Shown here in pieces: positions 5,182 through 12,685 of a stretch of DNA of 27,196 bases (position 1 is its first letter; each line of letters opens with the position of its first letter). Made by a program: the position numbers and the translations under genes. Source of the DNA: a virus; the IMG/VR virus record IMGVR_UViG_3300018424_000180, positions 1 to 27,196 of that record; one strand, 5' to 3'. The notes beneath the pieces were generated by a model. The model saw nothing but the letters and a program-made list of their open reading frames with translations, made no database searches and was not told where the DNA came from.

Positions 5182-6799
5182 GTTATCATCGCCCATATTA
5201 GGAGGAATAAGAGTAGCAAGGTCGAGGGTTTCGTCATCTGTTTTCACGGGCAAATTTGTTCCGCAGCAACAGGAAACCACACAACCAGATCCTATTACTA
5301 CAGGATTGATACGTGCAAATTCTCTTCAGTTAGAGCGAGTATCTCAAAGTTTGAATGGTATCAATTCGCAGATGACTGCTATTGATACAACATTAAGGGC
5401 GGTACTTCAAAATTTGGAAGTAAACCAAGCATTAGAAAAGCAAAAAGTATTACAAGAACAGAATCAACAAAGATTATTAGCTCAACAAAAAATTCTTGAA
5501 GGAAAAGAAAGTTTAATTGAGAGGAAGATACAGTCTGCATTATCGAAACCAATTGCGGCAATTGCACCGAAAGTGCAATTTACTTTGCAGAGTGTAATGA
5601 CTTATCTTACCACTCTGTTTGCTGGTTGGTTGTTGAATCAAGGATTCCAAACAATCAAAGCTTATTCTGAGGGTAATAAAGAAAAGCTTGAGGAAATAAA
5701 AAATAATGTTCTTGCGACTTTAGGAATTGTTGGTGGAATATTCTTAGCGATTAATGTTGGAGTAAATGCACTAATTATCACATTATCGAGAGTAGGTATT
5801 AAGATACTTGGTGCAGTTGGTACAGGATTATTTTTAAAATTGCCACAATTAATTTTCAATGGCATAAGAAAAGGTTTTGGTGCTGTTAAAACTGGAGGTG
5901 GTAAAGCTACTACTACGACTACGACTACTACGACTACAACTGGTGGCACAACTTCGTCTACAGCAGGTTCTTTAAGTCAAACTGCATCGCCAAAACCGAC
6001 ACTTGCTGGTAGACTGAAAGGATTATTGCCAGGTCTTAAAACTAATATTGCTTTTGGAACAGGTGCTGAATTATTATCAGGTGAAAGTCCAGACAGGGCG
6101 ATTGCTGGTGGTTTGACTGGAGGTGTTCTCAGTACTATTGCTGGTACAGCAGGTAAAGCACTATTTGGTAAGTATGGATTTTTACTATCATTACCAGCAT
6201 ATTTTTATGGTTCAGATCTTGGAAAATCTGGTCTTGAAAGTATGAAGTCTATGTTTAGTGGTGAAGAGAAGGTAGAGAATAAAGCAGAAATAAAACCCGC
6301 AGAAGCAGAAGATACTCAATCTAAACTTGAGGAGAATAAAACTGAGACTGAAGAAAAGAAGGTCGAAGAAGAAAAGAAAGTTTCTTCTAACACACAGGCA
6401 ATGACACCATTGATAGATACGAAACCATTTTTTGGAGCAGATGGAGTATTTGCTACATCTAATTTTGGAGATATTGCTTTTAATGTATCTGATTCAGATT
6501 TGACACCAAAAGAACCTGAAGAAACTAAAACTGCTCAGGCACAGATAGCACCAGTGAAGACATCTGCAGATAGAAGTATGGTCTCACAGTCCCTTAGTAA
6601 TTTGCAAGAACCAGCACCGAACATAATTACTGCACCAATTCGTGAAATGCAAAAGAAAGAACTAGCACAAGCGCCCCCATCAAGATCTGTCAGTTCAGAT
6701 TCTGCAGTTTTCGTTCCAACATTCGATACTTCCGATAAAGGAAACATTTATCTTCCAAGCACAGTCGCCATGTATGGTGTTATCGACATGGTAGGATAG
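5174..6799 (+). CDS. Tape-measure-like tail core protein, 541 aa (gp29 candidate)
   Basis: It starts inside the end of the gp51-like ORF with no clear ribosome-binding site, so coupling is likely. Residues about 47-130 are a long Gln-rich coiled coil (LEKQKVLQEQNQQRLL). Hydrophobic segments follow at 137-157 (containing TLFAGWLLNQ), 178-205 and about 213-231. An 11-Thr linker lies at 246-256 and an acidic Glu/Lys coiled stretch at about 363-405. The C-terminus is polar and Pro/Ser-rich. Coiled coil plus internal hydrophobic helices, total length near T4 gp29 (590 aa), and position right after a G/GT-like chaperone pair all point to a tape measure or hub core role. I cannot show sequence homology to gp29. 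The next gene shares the TL-x-x-GWL motif, so the two may act together. Confidence 0.6.
   Translation: MAELSSPILGGIRVARSRVSSSVFTGKFVPQQQETTQPDPITTGLIRANSLQLERVSQSLNGINSQMTAIDTTLRAVLQNLEVNQALEKQKVLQEQNQQRLLAQQKILEGKESLIERKIQSALSKPIAAIAPKVQFTLQSVMTYLTTLFAGWLLNQGFQTIKAYSEGNKEKLEEIKNNVLATLGIVGGIFLAINVGVNALIITLSRVGIKILGAVGTGLFLKLPQLIFNGIRKGFGAVKTGGGKATTTTTTTTTTTGGTTSSTAGSLSQTASPKPTLAGRLKGLLPGLKTNIAFGTGAELLSGESPDRAIAGGLTGGVLSTIAGTAGKALFGKYGFLLSLPAYFYGSDLGKSGLESMKSMFSGEEKVENKAEIKPAEAEDTQSKLEENKTETEEKKVEEEKKVSSNTQAMTPLIDTKPFFGADGVFATSNFGDIAFNVSDSDLTPKEPEETKTAQAQIAPVKTSADRSMVSQSLSNLQEPAPNIITAPIREMQKKELAQAPPSRSVSSDSAVFVPTFDTSDKGNIYLPSTVAMYGVIDMVG
5909..5941 (+). repeat. Thr-codon microsatellite (11 ACN codons)
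   Basis: Eleven consecutive ACT/ACG/ACA codons encode a poly-Thr linker (residues 246-256 of the 541-aa protein) between hydrophobic and Gly/Thr-rich regions. Trinucleotide runs like this expand or shrink easily, so its length may vary between relatives. Confidence 0.9.
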
Positions 6800-6800
6800 T

Positions 6801-8726
6801 ATGGCAAATCAATCACTACTTAGGTCTTCAATTAGTATAAAGAAAATTCAGAAGTCTGCAAACACGCTGACAAAAAACATGGCAGCAACTAGAACTGTTG
6901 CCGTAAAAATTAATAAAAGTATAGTAAAAAGCACTGCATTTAGAAGAAAAGCATTATCTGAGGATCAAAAAATATTCAAAAAGAGAAGAGATGCTGCACA
7001 ATTGAGGCAAAAGGAAGACATTATTGAAGCAAGTTCTGGACTTGCTGGAGCAGTTAAAAGAACTGGAAAAGTTATTGCCTCTAGTACAAAAGGATTTTTT
7101 GGGCGAATTTTAGACTATTTTGGAACTCTTCTTGTTGGATGGTTAATTAATAATCTACCGAAAATTCTTAAAATGGCACAAACTCTGATAGAGAGAGTGC
7201 AGAATCTATTCAAAGTTCTTTCAAACTTTAGAGATGGTCTTATTAATACTCTCAAAGGATTTGGAGATTTGCTTAGAGGTGTGATTGTTAATATTACAAA
7301 GTTTGATTTTACAGATCAGAGTGGTAGAGTTCAAAAGGCTATGGAGGATATTGGGAGAGGTACAAGGGATATGGAATCCAATCTTGACCAGATGCTTAGA
7401 ATTTTCAAAGACCCAATGAGTTATTTCTTTGGTGATGATGTAAATTTAGATGAATTTGATGATACATCTGGATATGGAACTCCTGAACAGCAAGCACTGT
7501 TAAAGACAATTAGATTTGCTGAAGGAACTGCTGGACCGCAGGGATATAGTACTTTCTTTGGTGGTTCACAATATGGTGGAGATTTAACGGAACTTACTGT
7601 TGCTGAAGTTGAGGAGTTAGTAACTAAATTTTTGGCAGAGGGTCGAGGTAAATTTACTGATAGTACTGGAAAGGAGGACCAATCTGCTGCAGTTGGTGCA
7701 TATCAGTTTATTGATATTACTGGACTTGCAAAATCTGTTAAAATGAGTACAAATAGAAAATTTGATGAGGCATTCCAAGATGAACTTGCATTAAGATTAG
7801 CCGCAAGAAATGGAGTAAGTCCTGAGATTCTTAAAAAAGAAGGACTTAGTGATAATGTAATCAAAAGACTTTCTCCAACATGGGCATCATTCCCAGGAAA
7901 TGATTACAATCAACCAACTAAACGCAAAGGAGATCTGAAAAATGTTTTCCAAAAAAATCTTTCTGCCACAAGAAAAGCAACAATATCTCCAATAAAACCT
8001 GGAAAGAGAACTATTGTAAGAGATGAAATTAATGTCGCTGGACCATCTGGTGGAACACCAAGAGTTGGATTGACCCCAGGTCAAGGATTTGGTGCATCAA
8101 GGGATGGTGGTAAAAGACTACATGAGGGAATTGATATTGGAACTAGTAACCAAACTGGATACTATGTCGGTGCTAGAATAGATGGTAGAGTTAGTTTTGC
8201 AGGAACTAGTGGTGGATATGGAAAATTAGTCATTATCAAAGATTCTGGTGGAACTCAGTATTGGTTTGCCCATCTGGCAAAGATTTACGTCCGTAGTGGA
8301 GAAGAGTATCGTTTTGGAACTACAATTGGTGAAATAGGTAAGACTGGTGGAAATTATGACATTCATTTACATTATGAAGTTAGACCAGGCGGAAAAGCAA
8401 TTGACCCAAAACCATATTTGAACTTACTTTCGATAGGAAAAACACTAATAGAATCAGATATATCTAAAGATGGTCAAGTAGTCAGTAAGGCACAAGTTTC
8501 TAGTATCACTGCAGAAACTAATAGGGTAGCATCAAACATTACTGCAGAAAGAAAAGGAAAGACGACAATAGTTCTTGCTGGAGGTGGAGGACAACAATCA
8601 GAAGCACCAAAACAAGAACCGATGGTCGCTTCTGCAGATCCTTCACGACCTACAATAAATACTAAAAACAATGTTATGGCAGAATTGAATAGAACCAATT
8701 TACTTGTAGAACTGGCATACACATAA
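6801..8726 (+). CDS. Tail-core protein with lambda-endolysin-like transglycosylase and M23 peptidase domains
   Basis: This 641-residue protein has three parts. Residues 1-230 are basic and helical with a hydrophobic segment at 99-123 (TLLVGWLINN at 109-118, also present in the preceding protein). Residues about 232-395 resemble phage lambda endolysin R (lytic transglycosylase family GH104): FAEGT with candidate catalytic E241, AVGAYQF, and SPTWASFPGNDYNQ, where lambda has SNIWASLPGAGYGQ. Residues about 430-540 are an M23/LytM metallopeptidase with all expected ligands and catalytic positions: H441-x3-D445, H491 in YWFAHL, and H522-x-H524. The C-terminus is disordered. It is probably carried in the tail to open peptidoglycan during DNA injection. 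It follows the 541-aa gene by one base and shares TAATG with the next gene. It may be a tape measure or hub plug. Confidence 0.85.
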   Translation: MANQSLLRSSISIKKIQKSANTLTKNMAATRTVAVKINKSIVKSTAFRRKALSEDQKIFKKRRDAAQLRQKEDIIEASSGLAGAVKRTGKVIASSTKGFFGRILDYFGTLLVGWLINNLPKILKMAQTLIERVQNLFKVLSNFRDGLINTLKGFGDLLRGVIVNITKFDFTDQSGRVQKAMEDIGRGTRDMESNLDQMLRIFKDPMSYFFGDDVNLDEFDDTSGYGTPEQQALLKTIRFAEGTAGPQGYSTFFGGSQYGGDLTELTVAEVEELVTKFLAEGRGKFTDSTGKEDQSAAVGAYQFIDITGLAKSVKMSTNRKFDEAFQDELALRLAARNGVSPEILKKEGLSDNVIKRLSPTWASFPGNDYNQPTKRKGDLKNVFQKNLSATRKATISPIKPGKRTIVRDEINVAGPSGGTPRVGLTPGQGFGASRDGGKRLHEGIDIGTSNQTGYYVGARIDGRVSFAGTSGGYGKLVIIKDSGGTQYWFAHLAKIYVRSGEEYRFGTTIGEIGKTGGNYDIHLHYEVRPGGKAIDPKPYLNLLSIGKTLIESDISKDGQVVSKAQVSSITAETNRVASNITAERKGKTTIVLAGGGGQQSEAPKQEPMVASADPSRPTINTKNNVMAELNRTNLLVELAYT

Positions 8727-10048
8727 TGGCAGCAATAGATGCATCACAATATGCGGAAATAATTATCGAGTCTAATGATAAAAAGAAAGCAATTGATATA
8801 AGACTTGGTGTCGTTTCTGTAGATTACTATGAAGACATATTTTCACCTACTATTACTGCAAAAATGGTAGTTGTTAATACTGGAAACACGGTAGAAGGTG
8901 AGGATGGATCATTACAATCTCTTTATAATGGTCTACCTCTGAGAGGTGCTGAAAGAGTATCATTAAAGATTGAAGGAAATACCGAAAGTAATCCAGGAAT
9001 AGATTTTGCTACTCTCGCAGACAGATATCTTTATGTTTCTGGAATCTCAAATGTAGTTAGTGAAGGTGAAAAAGAAGTATTCACATTGAATCTTGTTTCT
9101 AGGGAAGCGATTACTAATGAAACAACTAGAGTTGCTAGAAAGTATCCATCATCCTCTCCTATCAGTACATCTGTGGAGGATATACTGACAAAGAAAATAC
9201 AAACATCGAGAGAATTAAATATTGACAAAACTCAAAATAAGTATGGTTTCATCGGTAATCTGAGAAAACCATTCACAGTCTTGACTTGGTTAGCATCAAA
9301 ATCTGTTCCTGATATTTCACAAGAAGATTCTACTGCAGGATTTGTATTTTATCAAACAAAGGATAGTTATGATTTTAGGTCAATTGATTCATTGATGACT
9401 AAAGATCCGAAGGCGACGTATATTTACAAAACAGGCGCTTCAAGTTCTCCAAGTGATCAAGATTTTAATATTCTCTCTTATGTAACCAATAAGAATCAAA
9501 ATTTACTTGAAAACTTGAGAATGGGTACTTATTCATCTCAGAGAATATTTTTAAATCCTCTTACATTTGGACTAACACCAAAAGACAAATCAGTATTCAG
9601 TTCTCAAAATTATTCTGGTAAAGTTAAAAATTTAGGCAAGAATATTGAATTACCACCAATATCTGAGGGTAGTGATGTATCGCTTGCAGATGTCCCTACA
9701 CGTATCATGACACAAATATTGGATGTTGGAACACTAGACAAAGGAGTATCAAAAGATGATACAAATTCTGATCCAGAGAAGTATCAGTCTCAGACTGTGA
9801 TGAGATATAATTCTCTGTTTACTCAGACTCTCACCATGACTGTTCCCTCAAATACAAATTTGAAGGCTGGTGATATCATAGAATGTAAATTTCCAAAGAC
9901 TACAGTATCAACTGATAAAAGAGAGTTTGATGAAGAGCAAAGCGGTCTATATATGATAAAAGAATTATGTCATCATTTTGACACTAACGGTTCTTATACG
10001 TCGATGAAGTTGGTTAGAGACACATTCGGAAAATCCACCACAATCTAA
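8726..10048 (+). CDS. 27: gp27-like baseplate hub protein
   Basis: This 440-residue protein (T4 gp27 391 aa) would form the trimeric hub cylinder that links the tube to the gp5 spike. The N-terminal barrel pattern is visible: AIDIRLGVVSVDYYEDIFSP, MVVVNTGNTV and LPLRGAERVSLKI (residues about 20-85). The second domain (RYLYVSGISNVVSEGEKEVFTLNLVSREA) and the C-terminal hub domain (LTMTVPSNTNLKAGDIIECKFP and GLYMIKELCHHFD) are also typical of gpD/gp27 hubs. Its ATG overlaps the preceding TAA by 1 nt and its stop is 1 nt before the gp5-like gene, so the three are coupled. Identity rests on pattern and gene order, not on strong residue identity. Confidence 0.78.
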   Translation: MAAIDASQYAEIIIESNDKKKAIDIRLGVVSVDYYEDIFSPTITAKMVVVNTGNTVEGEDGSLQSLYNGLPLRGAERVSLKIEGNTESNPGIDFATLADRYLYVSGISNVVSEGEKEVFTLNLVSREAITNETTRVARKYPSSSPISTSVEDILTKKIQTSRELNIDKTQNKYGFIGNLRKPFTVLTWLASKSVPDISQEDSTAGFVFYQTKDSYDFRSIDSLMTKDPKATYIYKTGASSSPSDQDFNILSYVTNKNQNLLENLRMGTYSSQRIFLNPLTFGLTPKDKSVFSSQNYSGKVKNLGKNIELPPISEGSDVSLADVPTRIMTQILDVGTLDKGVSKDDTNSDPEKYQSQTVMRYNSLFTQTLTMTVPSNTNLKAGDIIECKFPKTTVSTDKREFDEEQSGLYMIKELCHHFDTNGSYTSMKLVRDTFGKSTTI

Positions 10049-10049
10049 A

Positions 10050-12140
10050 ATGTTAAACGATTCTTTAATAAAAAGTAATTTTATAGGTAGAGATGGTTTT
10101 AGATGGTGGGTAGGTCAGATACCACCAGAAAAAGACATGGGTGGACAGTTGAATGGTGGTGGATGGGGAAATAGATATAAGGTTCGTATCATGGGATATC
10201 ATCCATTCACGGATGAACTGCCCAATGAAGATTTGCCATGGGCAATAGTTATGCTACCAACAACATCTGGTTCAGGTGCTGGAGGAAAAGCGGAGAGTGT
10301 TAAAATAAGTCAAGGTGATATTGTATTTGGATTCTTTCTGGATGGAGATAACGCACAAATTCCCGTAATCAATGGAATATTGGGTAGGACAGGAGAAGTT
10401 TCTTCTTCGAAATATACTTCACCTTTCGTTCCATTTACTGGTTATAATGATAAAGCAGTCGCCACCGATGCATACATTGTAAAGAATGAATCTAATGAAG
10501 GTGGAAGTTCTGAATCTCAAAAAGCACCAAGAGATGTTTCAAGAAATCAAGCACAAAATATAGGATCAAATGAAAGACCTGCATCTTCTGCTAATGGATT
10601 AATAGTAAATATAGCATCTAAAAAACCAGATAGTACTCTAAAAAAAATAGAAACAGATTTAAAGAATCTTGTTCATAAAATTAAAGAAGTAACAACTTCT
10701 ATAAATGTGGGCATTTCATCAGTAACACAAGCGATAGATGGTGTTCAGAAAAAAATTGATAAATTTATTAGTGAAACAACAGAATCGATAAAAAAACATG
10801 CATCAAAATTAGTCGCCAACATGACTAAGGGTCTTTTTAAAAAATTGTCTCCTGTTATAAAGAGTGGTTTAAAAACTCTTTATAAAATAGTGTATAATAC
10901 TGTCCTTGCTGCAACTGGAAACGAAGTTATTGCACATAAGGCAGGAGTTTTGGCACAAAATGCACTAGTCGTTCCAATCACAGCGATTAAAAATGCACTT
11001 CCATGTATTGTCAATAAAGTTATTGATACACTTGGAAGTGGTATTGCAAATATTGTAAGTGGTATTGCAAATAATGTTAAGAATATGGTAAGTTGTATTG
11101 TTAATCAAGCTATTGGTGGAATAGCAAATATGATTATAGGAGGTATTACTAAATTCTTAGGTCCTTTGATGGGAGCGATAGATAAAATTTTATTTGGATT
11201 TAATTTTATAAGTTTCTTAAGATCAAATTTTGAAGGTCTTCTCGGAATTATTGGTGCCCTATCTTGTGCAGAAAAAGAATCTGAGGATAATGGCGCAGAA
11301 CAATATGAAATAGGAAAAGGTCCTGTAGAGACTGCAGCAGCAGGTATTCAATCAATTTTAGAAGTTGCAAATACTGCAAATAATGCTGTTCAAACACTTG
11401 TAGATGCTGGGCAAGAAGTCAGTCAACTTACACAATCTCTTGGTGTATGGGATTTTAATAATCCAAGTGTTTCTGTTCCAGGATTTAAGAGTGCATTAGG
11501 AAGTTGCTATACTGGACCACCATTGAATTGTATAACTGGAGTTAAAATATTTGGTGGTGGTGGAGTTGGTGGTGCAGCAAAAGCAATCTTTGGAAGTATT
11601 ATAGGTGAAGAAGGTACAAAGACTGCAAGCATCATTGGTATAGATTTAACTAATCCAGGGTCTGGTTATATAAAGAATCCGATGGTTGAAATAACTGATA
11701 ATTGTAATCAAGGATATGGTGCAATAGCAAAAGCAAGTATAAATCCAACCACTGGAGAAATCGACGATATTTACATTATATCTGAGGGTGAAAAATATCC
11801 AGTAGATCCATCTATTGATGAAAATTATATTATCGATGAAGTTGTTCCGATAGAACCAGGTGTTGGATATAAACCTGATGATACTATTGTAGTATTTGTT
11901 GATAATGATAATCCAGAAGAAGAAGGTGATGAATATGTGTATTCAATTGTTGTCGATGATAATGGATCTATAGTCAAAGTACTACCAATAAATAATGATA
12001 ATAGAATAGTAAAGGACTTGCCATCATTTATTATTCAAACAGAAACTGGTTATGGTGCAGTATTAAAAGCAAGACTGAAATTGAAACCAGAAGGGACACA
12101 GAAAGGTCAATTAAAACAAGTCATCGATTGTATTAGCTAA
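10050..12140 (+). CDS. 5: gp5-like hub protein: OB fold without lysozyme domain
   Basis: This 696-residue protein starts with the gp5 OB fold (residues about 14-135): WWVGQIPPEKD, YKVRIMGYHPF, LPWAIVMLP, GDIVFGFFLDGD and VINGILGR, parallel to T4 WFVGVVEDRMD, VRVVGLHP, LPWMSVIQP and VYGHFLD. No lysozyme domain follows. Instead residues about 185-300 are a Lys-rich helical region, and 306-405 are a glycine-rich, amphipathic to hydrophobic stretch (SGIANIVSGIANNV, IIGGITKFLGPLMGAI). From about 528 there is an acidic beta domain with GSGY and GYGAIAKA repeats. The T4 beta-helix needle is absent here and appears as the separate next ORF. Role: OB-fold adaptor on the gp27 trimer. The hydrophobic part may interact with a membrane or the tail lumen (inference). 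Confidence 0.8.
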   Translation: MLNDSLIKSNFIGRDGFRWWVGQIPPEKDMGGQLNGGGWGNRYKVRIMGYHPFTDELPNEDLPWAIVMLPTTSGSGAGGKAESVKISQGDIVFGFFLDGDNAQIPVINGILGRTGEVSSSKYTSPFVPFTGYNDKAVATDAYIVKNESNEGGSSESQKAPRDVSRNQAQNIGSNERPASSANGLIVNIASKKPDSTLKKIETDLKNLVHKIKEVTTSINVGISSVTQAIDGVQKKIDKFISETTESIKKHASKLVANMTKGLFKKLSPVIKSGLKTLYKIVYNTVLAATGNEVIAHKAGVLAQNALVVPITAIKNALPCIVNKVIDTLGSGIANIVSGIANNVKNMVSCIVNQAIGGIANMIIGGITKFLGPLMGAIDKILFGFNFISFLRSNFEGLLGIIGALSCAEKESEDNGAEQYEIGKGPVETAAAGIQSILEVANTANNAVQTLVDAGQEVSQLTQSLGVWDFNNPSVSVPGFKSALGSCYTGPPLNCITGVKIFGGGGVGGAAKAIFGSIIGEEGTKTASIIGIDLTNPGSGYIKNPMVEITDNCNQGYGAIAKASINPTTGEIDDIYIISEGEKYPVDPSIDENYIIDEVVPIEPGVGYKPDDTIVVFVDNDNPEEEGDEYVYSIVVDDNGSIVKVLPINNDNRIVKDLPSFIIQTETGYGAVLKARLKLKPEGTQKGQLKQVIDCIS

Positions 12141-12676
12141 TGACAAGAGACATAGATTGGAATAAAAGACAATTTTACAATCTTGGACCACAAGTCCATG
12201 TAGATTATACTAATCCGTCTATGGGTAATGATGGTGAAACCATATATGGGATGTATATGGTTTCTAAAAATGGTGATAATGCAAATATTGGAATGTCAGA
12301 TGCGGGCAGATTTAAAATACACTCCGATCAATCGGTTGAAATAGTCGGCGGTGCAAAAAATGAAACTAATTCTCCTAGCGTAATTATATCAACTCCAGGT
12401 GGAGATATTGCTATCACTGCAATGGAAAATGGTGATGTTAAAATTTCTGGTAAAAATATTGTTTTTGAAGCTTCTGGAGATGTATCAATTCAGGCAAACA
12501 ATATCTTTGCAAAAGCAAATAATAAATGTCAAATGGAAGCTATGATTTGTAATACCAAAGCTTTGGATGGAAATGCAGTTCCAGAAAAAGAAACTTGGAT
12601 ATCTCAAACTTTAGATGACCCCGAAATTTACATATCCAAAGATATTATAAAAGGTCTTACAGGAATCTTCGCATAA
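12140..12676 (+). CDS. Baseplate central spike needle, gp5 C-terminal beta-helix-like
   Basis: This 178-residue protein has its ATG overlapping the preceding TAA by 1 nt. Residues about 67-135 show short alternating strands with Gly/Asn turns: SVEIVGGA, SVIISTPGG, DIAITAMENG, DVKISGKN, IVFEASG, DVSIQAN and NIFAKAN. This is the pattern of the trimeric beta-helix in T4 gp5C and VgrG needles. The C-terminus has two Cys residues (CQMEAMIC) and a short helix. The coupled position after the OB-fold hub gene supports a role as the membrane-piercing needle, encoded apart from the OB domain. No PAAR tip gene is seen in this window. A generic beta-helical structural protein is the alternative. Confidence 0.75.
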   Translation: MTRDIDWNKRQFYNLGPQVHVDYTNPSMGNDGETIYGMYMVSKNGDNANIGMSDAGRFKIHSDQSVEIVGGAKNETNSPSVIISTPGGDIAITAMENGDVKISGKNIVFEASGDVSIQANNIFAKANNKCQMEAMICNTKALDGNAVPEKETWISQTLDDPEIYISKDIIKGLTGIFA

Positions 12677-12685
12677 AATATTCCA

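Noticed and set aside
10470-11630. Lysozyme domain in the gp5-like protein
   Set aside because: No E-x8-D/T-type lysozyme motif or Gly-rich active-site pattern is visible. The region is helical and hydrophobic instead.
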